Positions 46,608-55,471 of a stretch of DNA of 64,000 nucleotides are shown here, piece after piece. Origin of the DNA: Thermus igniterrae ATCC 700962 (GTDB taxonomy: Bacteria; Deinococcota; Deinococci; Deinococcales; Thermaceae); NCBI RefSeq assembly GCF_000376265.1, contig NZ_AQWU01000072.1:24136-88135 (forward strand). The letters are read 5' to 3'. Each line of letters begins with the position of its first letter. The first letter of the stretch is position 1. A program made the translations under genes and the position numbers. Below the pieces are notes generated by a model. That model saw only the letters and a program-made list of their open reading frames with translations, was not told where the DNA came from and did no database searches.

Positions 46608-47777
46608 ATGAGGCGATGGTTGGCAGTAGCGTTGGTCCTGGCCCTTTCGGCCTCGGCCCAAGAGGTTCTCAAGGTGGGCGTGGTGGTCTCCGCCACCGGT
46701 CCGGCGGCTTCCTTGGGCATCCCCGAGCGGAACACCTTCCTCATGCTCCAGGAGATGCTGGACCGCACGGGGGGCGTGGCGGGGCGCAAGGTGCAGTTCG
46801 TCATCCTGGACGATGCCTCCGACACCACCCAGGCGGTGCGCAACACCCGGCGCCTGGTGGAGGAGGGGGTGGTGGCCATCGTGGGCACCACCACCACCCC
46901 GGCCTCCTTGGGCATGATCCCCGTGGTGGCCGAGGCCAAGGTGCCCATGATCTCCCTGGCGGCCAGCAAGGACATCATCCACCCCGTGGACGCCCAGCGC
47001 TTCTGGGTCTTCAAGACCCCCCAGACGGAGGAGCTCATGGCCCGGGCCATCGTGGCGGACATGGTGGCCCGGGGGGTGAAGACCGTGGGCTACATCGGCT
47101 TCAACGATGCCTACGGGGAGGGCTGGGCCCGCTTCTTTGAGGCGGAGGCCCGGGCCAAGGGCATCCAGGTAGTGGTGAGCGAGCGCTACGCCCGCACGGA
47201 CACCTCGGTGACCGGCCAGGTCCTGAGGATCATCGCCCGGAGGCCCGAGGCCGTGCTCATCGGGGCCAGCGGTACCCCCGCGGTCCTTCCCCAGCGCACC
47301 CTCAAGGAGCGGGGCTACACCGGCCTCATCTACCAGACCCACGGGGTGGCCAACCCCGACTTCCTGCGGGTAGGCGGCCAGGACGTGGAGGGCACCCTGT
47401 TGCCCGCCGGGCCCATCCTGGTGGCCGAGCAGCTCCCCACGGGCTACCCCACCAAGCGGGTGGCCCTGGACTACATCCAGCGCTACGAGGCCAAGTACGG
47501 CATCGGCAGCTACTCCACCTTCGGCGCCCACGCCTGGGACGCCTGGCTGATCCTGCGCCCGGCCCTGGAGCGGGCCCTGCGGCGGGCGGACCCCAAGGAC
47601 CTGGCGGCTTTCCGCGCTGTTCTTCGGGACGAGATTGAGGCCACCCGGAACCTGGCGGCCACCCACGGGATCTTCACCTTCAGCAAGGAGGACCACCTGG
47701 GCCTCCGCTTTGAGGACACCGCGGTGATGGTCCGGGTGGAGGGGGGCCGCTGGAAGCTGGAGCGCACCTTCCGCTAG
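46608..47777 (+). CDS. LIV-type ABC transporter substrate-binding protein
   Basis: A 389-residue periplasmic binding protein (Peripla_BP_6/LivJ type): signal peptide MRRWLAVALVLALSASAQ, then VLKVGVVVSATGPAASLGIPERNTFLMLQEMLDRTGGVAGRKVQFVILDDASDTTQAVRNTRRLV, IVGTTTTPASLGMIPVVAEAKVPMISLAAS and YIGFNDAYGEGWA. Family members bind amino acids, amides or aromatic acids. Under a PaaR-type operator and next to paaK, phenylacetate or another aromatic acid is the likely ligand. AGGAGGG precedes the ATG, and a small stem (46565-46579) lies in the leader. Confidence 0.88.
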   Translation: MRRWLAVALVLALSASAQEVLKVGVVVSATGPAASLGIPERNTFLMLQEMLDRTGGVAGRKVQFVILDDASDTTQAVRNTRRLVEEGVVAIVGTTTTPASLGMIPVVAEAKVPMISLAASKDIIHPVDAQRFWVFKTPQTEELMARAIVADMVARGVKTVGYIGFNDAYGEGWARFFEAEARAKGIQVVVSERYARTDTSVTGQVLRIIARRPEAVLIGASGTPAVLPQRTLKERGYTGLIYQTHGVANPDFLRVGGQDVEGTLLPAGPILVAEQLPTGYPTKRVALDYIQRYEAKYGIGSYSTFGAHAWDAWLILRPALERALRRADPKDLAAFRAVLRDEIEATRNLAATHGIFTFSKEDHLGLRFEDTAVMVRVEGGRWKLERTFR

Positions 47778-47780
47778 TCC

Positions 47781-48758
47781 ATGGACGCCACCATCCTCGG
47801 CTTCCTCCTCCTGGACGGGCTGCAGAACGGCGTGGTCTACGGCCTTCTGGCCCTAAGCCTGGTCCTGGTCTTCGCCGTGACCCGGGTGATCCTGGTGCCC
47901 ATCGGGGAGCTCCTCATGTTCGCTCCCCTCTCCCTGGTCTGGCTCCTGGAGGGGAAGCTTCCCGGCACCCTCTGGCTGGCCTTGGCCCTGGGGCTGGCCT
48001 GGGCCCTCCTCTCCCGGGGGAGGGGGGCCCTCCTGCCCCTTTTGGGGACGGCGGGGCTTGGCCTCCTCTTCCTCCTGGCCCGCGGCGTGCCTCCCTTGGC
48101 CTACCCCGCGGTGGTCCTCCTGGTGGTCTACCTGGGGGTGGCCACCTACCGGGTCTTTTTCCAGCCCATGCGGGAGGCCACGGTCCTGGCCTTCCTCATC
48201 ATGGCCGTGGGGCTCCACGTGGCCTATATGGGCCTGGGCCTGGTCTTCTTCGGCCCCGAGCAGTTCCGCCCCGAGCCCCTTCTGCGGGGGGAGGTGGTGG
48301 TGGGCCTTTCCTGGCAGGGGGTCTTGGTCCTCCTCTTCGCCCTTTTGGCGGTGCTTGGCCTCTACCTCTTCTTCCGCCTCTCCCTCTTCGGCAAGGCCCT
48401 CTTGGCGGCCGCGGAGAACCGGCTTGGGGCCAGGCTTTCGGGCATCCCTCCGGAGGAGGCGGGGATGGTGGCCTTTGGCATCGCCAGCCTGCTGGCCGGC
48501 CTTTCTGGCCTCCTCCTGGCCCCCCTCATCAACGCCGCCTACTTCATGGGCTTCATGCTGGGGCTTAAGGGCTTTGTGGCCGCCATCCTGGGGGGGCTTT
48601 CCAGCTACCCCATGGCCCTTTTGGGAGCCCTTTTGGTGGGCTTCTTTGAGAGCTTTACCAGCTTTTACGCCAGCGCCTACAAGGAGGCCCTGGTCTTCCT
48701 GCTCCTGGTGCCCGCCCTCTTCTACCAGAGCCTCCGGGCACGGGCGGTGGAGGAATGA
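47781..48758 (+). CDS. LIV-type ABC transporter permease (LivH type)
   Basis: A 325-residue integral membrane permease: FLLLDGLQNGVVYGLLALSLVLVFAVTRVILVPIGELLMFAPL at the N-terminus, RVFFQPMREATVLAFLIMAVGLHVAYMGLGLVFFG, and GMVAFGIASLLAGLSGLLLAPLINAAYFMGFMLGLKGFVAAILGGLSSYPMALLGALLVGFFESF, the LivH signature. It pairs with the permease part of the next gene. Three bases separate it from the binding-protein stop. Confidence 0.9.
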   Translation: MDATILGFLLLDGLQNGVVYGLLALSLVLVFAVTRVILVPIGELLMFAPLSLVWLLEGKLPGTLWLALALGLAWALLSRGRGALLPLLGTAGLGLLFLLARGVPPLAYPAVVLLVVYLGVATYRVFFQPMREATVLAFLIMAVGLHVAYMGLGLVFFGPEQFRPEPLLRGEVVVGLSWQGVLVLLFALLAVLGLYLFFRLSLFGKALLAAAENRLGARLSGIPPEEAGMVAFGIASLLAGLSGLLLAPLINAAYFMGFMLGLKGFVAAILGGLSSYPMALLGALLVGFFESFTSFYASAYKEALVFLLLVPALFYQSLRARAVEE

Positions 48759-50509
48759 TGCGCTACCTGTGGTTTCTCCTGCTCCTTTTGCCCCTTCTCC
48801 TTTCCCCTTTTCCCTACTACCTCACCCTCCTCAACTTCTTCGCCCTCTCCGCCATGGTGGCCCTCTCCCTCCTGGTGCTCACCGGCCTGGCGGGCATGAC
48901 CAGCTTTGCCCAGGCGGCCTTCATGGGCATGGGGGCCTACGCCACTGCCCTCCTCACGGTGAAGGCGGGGTTTTCCCCCTGGCTTGGGCTTTTGGCGGGG
49001 CTTGGGCTTTCCCTCCTCCTGGCCCTGGTCCTGGGAGGGCTTACCGTGCGGCTCAAAGGGCACTTCCTCCCCCTTTCCACCATCGCCTGGCAGGTGGCCC
49101 TCTACATCCTGGCGGGGAACCTGGTGGGGCTTACGGGGGGGCACACGGGGATGACCGACCTGCCCCCTCTGGTCCTCCTGGGCCTGCCCCTGGACACGGG
49201 GTTCCGCTATGCCCTTTTCAGCCTCCTCCTCCTGGCCTTCCTGATCCTGGCCCTGGACAACCTGCGGCATAGCCGCCTGGGCCGGGCCCTTCTGGCCCTG
49301 CGGGGGGATGCCCTGGCGGCGGCCAGCTTCGGGGTGGACCCGGCCCGGCTCCGCCTGCAAGCCTTCCTGCTTTCCGGGGCCATCGCCGGCCTGGCGGGAT
49401 TTTTGTACGCCCACTTCCTGCGCTTTGTGAACCCCACGCCCTTTAGCCTGGAGGCCTCCATCAAGTACCTGGTCATGGCGGTGGCCGGGGGGGTGGGGTC
49501 CATCCCTGGGGTTCTCCTGGGGGCAGCCTTCTTCACCGGACTGGAGGACTGGCTCAAGGACCTCCTGCCCCTCCTCCTGGGCCGGCAGGGCAACTACGAG
49601 ACCATCGGGTATGGCCTCATCCTGGCCCTCATCCTCATCCTGGCCCCCCGGGGTCTTTGGCCCCTTCTGGAGCGGCGTCTGCCGCGGCGAGAGCGGGGGC
49701 TGCCCCGGGCCGAACCCCTGCCCCTGCAGGCTCCGGCCGGGCCCCGGGGAGAAGTGGTCTTGGCGGTGGAGGGCCTGCGCAAGGCCTTCGGGGGTCTCCT
49801 GGCGGTGGCTGGGGTTTCCTTTGCCCTCAGGCGGGGGGAGATCCTGGCCCTGATCGGCCCCAACGGGGCGGGGAAGACCACCACCTTCAACCTCATCACC
49901 GGGGCCATCTCCCCTGATGGGGGGCGGGTGGTCCTCCTGGGCCGGGAGATCACCGGCCTTCCCCCCCACCGGGTGCACGCCCTGGGCCTGGGGCGCACCT
50001 TCCAGCACCCCCACCTCTTCCCCGAGCTCAGCGTGCTGGAGAACGCCGCCCTGGGCACCCACCTGGGGACGCGGGCGGGGTTTTTCCAGGTCCTCCTGGG
50101 GCTGCACCGCAAGGAGGAGGCCCGGGCCCTGGCCACCGCCTACCGGGCCCTGAAGCGGGTGGGCCTGGAGGGCCTGGCCTTGGAGCGGGCGGAGCGGCTT
50201 TCCGTGGGACAGCAACGCCTCCTGGAGATCGCCCGCCTCCTGGCCTCGGGGGCCACGGTCCTCCTCCTGGACGAACCGGCGGCAGGGCTTCGCGCCGGGG
50301 AAAAGCGGGAGCTGGCCCACCTCCTGCGCTCCTTGGCCAGGGAGGGGTACACGGTGCTCATCGTGGACCACGACATGGACCTCATCATGGGCCTGGCGGA
50401 CCGGGTGGTGGTGATGAACTACGGGGAGAAGATCGCCGAGGGCACCCCCAAGGAGGTGCAGAAGGACCCCCTGGTGCGGGCCGCCTACCTGGGGGAGGAG
50501 GCCGCCTAG
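48755..50509 (+). CDS. LivM-LivG fusion: permease plus ATPase of the LIV-type ABC transporter
   Basis: A 584-residue fusion. Residues 1-310 are a LivM-type permease (LTGLAGMTSFAQAAFMGMGAYATALLTV, DNLRHSRLGRALLALRGDALAAASFGVDPARLRL, VMAVAGGVGSIPGVLLGAAFF). A roughly 25-residue linker follows, then a LivG-type ATPase with Walker A GPNGAGKTTTFNLITG (about residue 367), LSVGQQRLLEIARLLASGA (about 480), VLLLDEPAAGL and VDHDMDLIMGLADRVVVMNYG. The reading frame runs through without interruption. The two parts are separate genes in E. coli but fused forms exist elsewhere. Confidence 0.92.
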   Translation: MMRYLWFLLLLLPLLLSPFPYYLTLLNFFALSAMVALSLLVLTGLAGMTSFAQAAFMGMGAYATALLTVKAGFSPWLGLLAGLGLSLLLALVLGGLTVRLKGHFLPLSTIAWQVALYILAGNLVGLTGGHTGMTDLPPLVLLGLPLDTGFRYALFSLLLLAFLILALDNLRHSRLGRALLALRGDALAAASFGVDPARLRLQAFLLSGAIAGLAGFLYAHFLRFVNPTPFSLEASIKYLVMAVAGGVGSIPGVLLGAAFFTGLEDWLKDLLPLLLGRQGNYETIGYGLILALILILAPRGLWPLLERRLPRRERGLPRAEPLPLQAPAGPRGEVVLAVEGLRKAFGGLLAVAGVSFALRRGEILALIGPNGAGKTTTFNLITGAISPDGGRVVLLGREITGLPPHRVHALGLGRTFQHPHLFPELSVLENAALGTHLGTRAGFFQVLLGLHRKEEARALATAYRALKRVGLEGLALERAERLSVGQQRLLEIARLLASGATVLLLDEPAAGLRAGEKRELAHLLRSLAREGYTVLIVDHDMDLIMGLADRVVVMNYGEKIAEGTPKEVQKDPLVRAAYLGEEAA

Positions 50510-50525
50510 GCGGGGGAGGAGGGAT

Positions 50526-51251
50526 ATGCTTCTGGTGGAGCGTCTTTGCGTGCGGTATGGCCCTCTGGAGGCGGTGCGGGGGGTGGGCTTTGCCCTGCGG
50601 GAAGGGGAGGCCCTGGCCCTCATCGGCCCCAACGGGGCGGGGAAGACCAGCGTCCTGCGAGGGCTTCTGGGCCTGGCCCGGGCGGAGGGGCGGGTGGTCC
50701 TGGAGGGGCAGGAGCTCAAGGGGCGAAGCCCCGAGGCCCTCCTCCGCCTGGGCCTGGTCCTGGTGCCCGAGGGGAGGGCGCTTTTCCCCGGCCTTTCCGT
50801 GGAGGACAACCTCCTCCTGGGGGGCTTCACCCGCTTCCGCCGCGGGGAGAACCTGGGGCCGGATCTGGAGCGGGTCTACGCCCTCTTCCCCCGGCTTAAG
50901 GAGAGGCGGCGCCAGCTGGCGGGTACCCTTTCTGGGGGGGAGCAGCAGATGCTGGCCATCGGCCGGGCCCTCATGGCCAGGCCGAGGATCCTCCTTCTGG
51001 ACGAGCCCTCCTTGGGCCTGGCCCCCCTGATGGTGCGGGAGATCTACCGCATTCTGGCCGAGCTCAAGCGCCAGGGCGTCACCCTCCTCCTGGTGGAGCA
51101 GAACGCCAAGATGGCCCTCTCCCTGGCCGACCGGGGCCTGGTGCTGGAGGCGGGGGAGGTGGCCCTGGAGGGGCCGGCGGAGCTCCTGCGCCAGGACCGC
51201 CGGGTGGTGGAGGCCTATCTGGGCCTGGCCCGGGAGGTGGAGGAGGGATGA
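50526..51251 (+). CDS. LIV-type ABC transporter ATPase (LivF type)
   Basis: A 241-residue ATPase, the second nucleotide-binding subunit: LIGPNGAGKTSVLRGLLGLARAEG (about residue 33), LVPEGRALFPGLSVEDNLLLGGF, LSGGEQQMLAIGRALMARPRILLLDEPSLGLAPLMVREIYRIL and VEQNAKMALSLADRGLVLEAG. These are characteristic LivF motifs. AGGAGGG-type sequence precedes ATG 50526, and the end overlaps paaI by 4 bp. Confidence 0.94.
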   Translation: MLLVERLCVRYGPLEAVRGVGFALREGEALALIGPNGAGKTSVLRGLLGLARAEGRVVLEGQELKGRSPEALLRLGLVLVPEGRALFPGLSVEDNLLLGGFTRFRRGENLGPDLERVYALFPRLKERRRQLAGTLSGGEQQMLAIGRALMARPRILLLDEPSLGLAPLMVREIYRILAELKRQGVTLLLVEQNAKMALSLADRGLVLEAGEVALEGPAELLRQDRRVVEAYLGLAREVEEG

Positions 51252-51613
51252 AGGACCCCTTCATGGAAACCCTGGGCCTTTCCGTGCGCCACCTGGCCCC
51301 GGGGGAGGCGGTGGTGGTGGGCGTGGTGAGGCAAGAGCACCTGAACCTCCACGGCACGGCCCACGGGGGTTTCTTGTACGCCCTGGCGGACAGCGCCTTT
51401 GCCCTGGCCTCCAACTCCCGGGGTCCGGCGGTGGCCCTCTCCTGCCGCATGGACTACTTCCGTCCCCTCTTCCCCGGGGCCCAGGTGGAGGCCCGGGCCA
51501 AGGAGGTGAACCTTTCCCGGCGCACGGCCACCTACCAGGTGGAGGTGGTCGCGGAGGGCAAGGCCATAGCCCTCTTTACCGGAACCGTCTTTCGTTTAGG
51601 AGGTGAGGCATGA
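51248..51613 (+). CDS. paaI: Phenylacetic acid degradation thioesterase PaaI
   Basis: A 121-residue hotdog-fold acyl-CoA thioesterase. The family core NLHGTAHGGFLYALADSAFALASNSRG includes the His-Gly-Gly and the catalytic Asp, followed by CRMDYFRPLFPGAQVEARAKEVNLSRRTATYQVEVV. In phenylacetate breakdown PaaI releases CoA from dead-end ring-hydroxylated or ring-opened CoA thioesters. Flanked by livF (ATGA overlap) and paaK (ATGA overlap). Confidence 0.93.
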   Translation: MKDPFMETLGLSVRHLAPGEAVVVGVVRQEHLNLHGTAHGGFLYALADSAFALASNSRGPAVALSCRMDYFRPLFPGAQVEARAKEVNLSRRTATYQVEVVAEGKAIALFTGTVFRLGGEA

Positions 51614-52950
51614 TCTACCAACCCGAACTGGAAACCCTGCCCAGGGAGAAGCTGAGGGCCTTGCAGGAGGAAAGGCTCAGGCAAGTGGTGGCCTATGTGT
51701 ACCAGCGGGTGCCCTTTTACCGCCGCCTCCTGGAGGAGGCCGGGGTGCGCCCCGAGGAGGTGCGTTCCCTGGAGGACCTGCCCCGGCTACCCTTCACCAA
51801 AAAGGACCACCTGCGGGAGAACTACCCCTTCGGCCTCTTCGCCGTGCCCCGGGAGGAGCTGGCCCGCATCCACGCCTCTAGCGGCACCACGGGGAAGCCC
51901 ACGGTGGTGGGCTATACCCGGAAGGACCTCCAGGTGTTTGCCGAGGTGGTGGCCCGCTCCCTGGCGGCCGCGGGGGCCAGGCCGGGGATGATGCTCCATA
52001 ACGCCTACGGGTACGGCCTCTTCACCGGGGGGCTTGGCCTCCACGGGGGGGCCGAGGCCCTGGGGATGACCGTGGTGCCCGTCTCCGGGGGCATGACGGA
52101 GAGGCAGATCCTCCTCATCCAGGACTTCCGCCCCGAGGTCATCTCCTGCACCCCCTCCTACGCCCAGACCCTGGCGGAGGAGTTCCGGAAGCGGGGAGTC
52201 TCCCCGGAGGCCCTTTCCCTGGAGTACGCGGTGCTGGGGGCAGAGCCCTGGACGGAGGCCATCCGCAAGCAGGTGGACGAGGGCCTGGGGGTGCGGAGCA
52301 CCAACATCTACGGCCTTTCCGAGATCATCGGTCCCGGGGTGGCCAACGAGTGTGTGGAGGAGCGCCAGGGAAGCCACATCTGGGAGGACCACTTCCTGCC
52401 GGAGATCGTGGACCCCGACACGGGGGAGCCCCTGCCCGAGGGGAAGGTGGGGGTTCTGGTCTTCACCACCCTCACCAAGGAGGCCATGCCCCTCCTGCGC
52501 TACTGGACGGGGGACCTCACCTTCCTAACCTACGAGCCCTGCACCTGCGGCCGCACCCACGTGCGCATGGGCCCCATCCTGGGCCGCACCGACGACATGC
52601 TCATCATCCGCGGGGTGAACGTTTACCCCACCCAGGTGGAGGCCGTGCTCCTGGGCATTCCCGAGGTGGAGCCCTACTACCAGATCGTGGTGCGGCGGGA
52701 GGGGACCCTGGACGAGGCCGAGCTCAAGGTGGAGGTCTCCCAGGCCTTCTTCCAGGAGATTGGCAAGAAGGCCCTTTCCGATGACGTCATCGAGGCGGAC
52801 CACCGCCTGCACGCCCTGCGGGATAAGGTGGCCCACAAGATCAAGGACACCATCGGGGTGAGCCTCAAGGTCACCCTTCTGGCTCCCGGGGAGGCCCCCA
52901 GGAGCGAGGGGGGGAAGCTGCGGCGGGTCTTGGACCTGCGGAAGGCCTAG
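51610..52950 (+). CDS. paaK: Phenylacetate-CoA ligase
   Basis: A 446-residue AMP-forming ligase that activates phenylacetate to phenylacetyl-CoA in the cytosol. The P-loop [24 protein letters not shown] is near residue 88. [125 protein letters not shown] and the C-terminal GGKLRRVLD (adenylation Lys) follow. Its product is the effector that lifts PaaR repression, so the operon is self-inducing. Confidence 0.95.
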   Translation: MIYQPELETLPREKLRALQEERLRQVVAYVYQRVPFYRRLLEEAGVRPEEVRSLEDLPRLPFTKKDHLRENYPFGLFAVPREELARIHASSGTTGKPTVVGYTRKDLQVFAEVVARSLAAAGARPGMMLHNAYGYGLFTGGLGLHGGAEALGMTVVPVSGGMTERQILLIQDFRPEVISCTPSYAQTLAEEFRKRGVSPEALSLEYAVLGAEPWTEAIRKQVDEGLGVRSTNIYGLSEIIGPGVANECVEERQGSHIWEDHFLPEIVDPDTGEPLPEGKVGVLVFTTLTKEAMPLLRYWTGDLTFLTYEPCTCGRTHVRMGPILGRTDDMLIIRGVNVYPTQVEAVLLGIPEVEPYYQIVVRREGTLDEAELKVEVSQAFFQEIGKKALSDDVIEADHRLHALRDKVAHKIKDTIGVSLKVTLLAPGEAPRSEGGKLRRVLDLRKA

Positions 52951-52952
52951 CC

Positions 52953-53372
52953 ATGCGTCCCATCCCCGTCGGCTATGAGGCGGTGTTTGAGACCGTGGTC
53001 ACCGAGGCCATGACCGTGGACTTTGAGGAGCTTGGGCGGGTGCACCCGGTCTACGCCACCTACTGGATGGCCAAGCACATGGAGCTGGCCGGCCGCAAGA
53101 TCATCCTGCCCTTCCTGGAGGAGGGGGAGGAGGGGATTGGGAGCTACGTGGAGGTGCGCCACCTGGCCTCGGCCCTGCCGGGGATGCGGGTGCGGGTGGT
53201 GGCCCGCCACGAGCGCACGGAGGGGAACCGGGTCTACGCCACCATGGAGGCCTTCAACGAGCTGGGGGACCTGATAGGGCGGGGCCGCACCGAGCAGGTG
53301 ATCCTGCCCAAGGCCAAGGTGGAGGCCCTCTTTGCCCGCCTGCGGGAGCGCTGGCAGGCCCGCCTTTCCTAG
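52953..53372 (+). CDS. Hotdog-fold thioesterase, fluoroacetyl-CoA-thioesterase (FlK)-like
   Basis: A 139-residue protein. [103 protein letters not shown] follows the FlK-like single hotdog plan, including the H-x-x-A-G and the SxVEVRHLA strand. FlK hydrolyses fluoroacetyl-CoA, but most family members are uncharacterised. Two bp after paaK, it probably hydrolyses an acyl-CoA of aromatic breakdown and differs in subfamily from PaaI. Confidence 0.8.
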   Translation: MRPIPVGYEAVFETVVTEAMTVDFEELGRVHPVYATYWMAKHMELAGRKIILPFLEEGEEGIGSYVEVRHLASALPGMRVRVVARHERTEGNRVYATMEAFNELGDLIGRGRTEQVILPKAKVEALFARLRERWQARLS

Positions 53373-53392
53373 GGCCTTTCCTCCCCCGGGTG

Positions 53393-53398
53393 TAGGCT
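53393..53398 (+). promoter_or_regulatory. Candidate -10 box of the SDR gene
   Basis: TAGGCT lies 16 nt before ATG 53415. A start near 53406 would leave a short leader holding GGGGAGGA, so this gene would be translated from a ribosome site, not leaderless. The SDR can also be read from the paa operon, 42 bp upstream. Confidence 0.3.
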
Positions 53399-53414
53399 TA
53401 TGGGGGAGGAAGCT

Positions 53415-54215
53415 ATGAAGCTTAAGGGCAAGGTGGTGGTGGTAACCGGGGCGGGAAGCGGCCTGGGCCAGGCGCTTACCCTGGAACTCCTCCGGCGCGG
53501 GGCCAGGGTGGCGGCGGTGGACCTGAGGGAGGAGGGGCTCCTTGCCACCCGGCAGATGGCTGGGGGGCTGGCCGGGGGGCTCAGCCTCCACCCCCTGGAC
53601 GTGACCGACCGGGAGGGGGTGGAGGCCCTGCCGGTGGAGGTGGAAAGGGTTCATGGCCAGGTGGACGGCCTTGTCAACAACGCGGGCATCATCCAGCCCT
53701 TTAAGCGCCTGCAGGACCTGGACTACGCGGCCATTGACCGGGTGATGCGGGTGAACTTCTACGGCACCCTGTACATGACCAAGGCCTTCTTGCCCCGGCT
53801 TCTGAAGCGCCCGGAGGCCCATATCGTCAATGTATCCAGCATGGGGGGGTTCTTGCCCGTGCCGGGGCAGACGGTCTACGGGGCCTCCAAGGCGGCGGTG
53901 AAGCTCCTCACCGAGGGGCTTTGGGCCGAGCTCCAGGGCACCTCCGTGCGGGTCACCCTGGCCCTGCCCGGGGCTATGCGCACGGGCATCGCCCAGCACT
54001 CCGGGGTGGAGGCCCCGGGGGCCCAGGGGGAGGTTAAGGTGCCCATCCTCGAGCCCGAGCAGGCGGCCAAAATCCTCCTGGATGCTGTGGAGCGGGACGC
54101 CTTCCGGGTCCTCCTGGGCCAGGACGCCCGCACCATGGACCTCCTCTACCGTCTAAGCCCCCTCTACGCCACCCGGCTCATCCAAAGCCGCATGCGCCAC
54201 CTCCTCTCCTCCTAG
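53415..54215 (+). CDS. Short-chain dehydrogenase/reductase
   Basis: A 266-residue NAD(P)-dependent oxidoreductase: KVVVVTGAGSGLGQALTLELLRRGARVAAVDLREE (cofactor loop with Asp suggesting NAD), VDGLVNNAGIIQPF, and the catalytic Ser in IVNVSSMGGFLP with Tyr-x-x-x-Lys in VYGASKAAVKLL. ATG 53415 is chosen because GGGGAGGA lies 5 nt upstream; ATG 53400 would put that site inside the gene. Position at the end of the paa region suggests an acyl-CoA or alcohol intermediate, but the substrate is unknown. Confidence 0.87.
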   Translation: MKLKGKVVVVTGAGSGLGQALTLELLRRGARVAAVDLREEGLLATRQMAGGLAGGLSLHPLDVTDREGVEALPVEVERVHGQVDGLVNNAGIIQPFKRLQDLDYAAIDRVMRVNFYGTLYMTKAFLPRLLKRPEAHIVNVSSMGGFLPVPGQTVYGASKAAVKLLTEGLWAELQGTSVRVTLALPGAMRTGIAQHSGVEAPGAQGEVKVPILEPEQAAKILLDAVERDAFRVLLGQDARTMDLLYRLSPLYATRLIQSRMRHLLSS

Positions 54216-55351
54216 CCCCTTCCCCGCACCAGCCAGGCGGAGAGGCCCATGAGGGCGGTGAGGAGGAGGGCGGTGGCGGCAAAGGCCTGGCCGTGGTGGG
54301 GGAGGAGGGGGTAGAGGAGGCCCAGGGCCTTTCCCGCCAGGGCGCTTCCCAGGGCCTGGCCGGTGGCCCGGGCCACGGAGAGGGCCCCGGAGGCCAGGCC
54401 CTCGAGGCCCCCCGGGGCCAGGGAGAGGACCAGGGCGTTGTTGGCCGCCTGGAAGAGGGCCCGCCCCACCCCCAGGAGAAGGAGGCCCAGAGCCGCCCCC
54501 CAGAGGGGGTGCCACAGGGGGAGGAGGGCAAAGCCCACCCCCGCGGCCACCAGCAAGGCGGCCCCCAGTCGCGCCACCTGGCGGTAGCCCAGCCGGTCGG
54601 AAAGCCGACCTGCCCAGGCCCCCAGGAGGAGGAGCTGCAGGGGCCCGAGGAGGAGGACTAGGCCGATGGCCTTAGGGGAAAGGCCCTCGGCCCCCAGGTG
54701 GAAGGCCAGGGCCACGGTGGTGCCCAGGGTGTGGAGGAAGTAGAGGGCGGTGGCCAGGAGGGCGGGCAGGAACCCCGGGGCCAGGAGGAGCCGGCCCAGG
54801 GAACCCTCCTGCTTGGGTAGCTCGGGGAGGTGGCCGGAGAGGAGAAGGGCCAAAAGACCCGCGGGCAGGGGCAGGAGGAAGACGTAGGCCAGGCCATAGC
54901 TGGCGGCAAGCCCGCCCAGGGCCGGCCCCAGAAGGGTTCCCGTGGCCACGGTGCTGGCCACCATCCCCAGGGCGTAGCCCCGCCCCTGGGGGAAGGCGTG
55001 GGCCGCCAGCCCCGGCACCAGCCCCACCACCAAGGCGGTGACCGCCCCCTGAAGGAAGCGGAGGAGGTAGAGGAGGGACAAGTTGGGGGCGAGGGCCAGG
55101 GCCAGGGCGAGGGCGGCGTGCAGGCCAAGCCCCAGGCGGAAGAGCCGGACTGCCCCCACCCGTCCCGCCCACCAGGCCACGGGCAGATAGGCCAAGGCCG
55201 CCCCCACGAGCCCTGCGGACACCACCCCCTGGGCCGCCTCGGGACCCACGCCAAAGGTGCGGGCCAGGAGGGGAAGGGCGGGGGCCAGGCTGCTCTCGCT
55301 CACCGTGCCCAGGAGCACGCCGGAGAGGAGGGCGAGGAGCCTGGGGTCCAT
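54212..55351 (-). CDS. Major facilitator superfamily transporter
   Basis: A 379-residue protein with twelve predicted helices. The start MDPRLLALLSGVLLGTVSESSLAPALPLLARTFGVGPEAAQGVVSAGLVGAALAYLPVAWWAGRVGAVRLFRLG carries the loop 2-3 motif, and LSDRLGYRQVARLG repeats it in the second half. This is the drug:H+ antiporter-like DHA1 plan; substrate unknown. ATG 55351 is set by TAGACT 6 nt upstream; a TTG at 55357 is also in frame. Convergent with the SDR gene, with overlapping stops. Confidence 0.87.
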   Translation of the reverse strand: MDPRLLALLSGVLLGTVSESSLAPALPLLARTFGVGPEAAQGVVSAGLVGAALAYLPVAWWAGRVGAVRLFRLGLGLHAALALALALAPNLSLLYLLRFLQGAVTALVVGLVPGLAAHAFPQGRGYALGMVASTVATGTLLGPALGGLAASYGLAYVFLLPLPAGLLALLLSGHLPELPKQEGSLGRLLLAPGFLPALLATALYFLHTLGTTVALAFHLGAEGLSPKAIGLVLLLGPLQLLLLGAWAGRLSDRLGYRQVARLGAALLVAAGVGFALLPLWHPLWGAALGLLLLGVGRALFQAANNALVLSLAPGGLEGLASGALSVARATGQALGSALAGKALGLLYPLLPHHGQAFAATALLLTALMGLSAWLVRGRG

Positions 55352-55357
55352 GGGCAA

Positions 55358-55363
55358 AGTCTA
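55358..55363 (-). promoter_or_regulatory. Leaderless -10 box, MFS transporter gene
   Basis: TAGACT on the minus strand, 6 nt before ATG 55351. It is divergent from ppdK; the 55364-55467 space also holds the ppdK leader. Confidence 0.5.
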
Positions 55364-55442
55364 TCGGGCGGGAGCCGCAGAGGGTTCCCGTTCCCCCTGT
55401 GCGAACGGTGTAGCGGTGTGGGCCTTACACTTTTCCACGCTT

Positions 55443-55471
55443 CCACGCCCTGGGGGAGACTCAGGGCGTGG
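55443..55471 (+). promoter_or_regulatory. Hairpin covering the ppdK start codon and ribosome site
   Basis: CCACGCCCTG (55443-55452) pairs perfectly over 10 bp with CAGGGCGTGG (55462-55471). The 9-nt loop GGGGAGACT holds the only ribosome-site-like bases, and the GTG start (55468-55470) is inside the 3' arm. An 8-bp direct repeat TTCCACGC (55433-55440 and 55441-55448) offers a second possible 5' arm. It suggests translational control. TACACT (55426-55431) is a possible -10. Confidence 0.6.
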
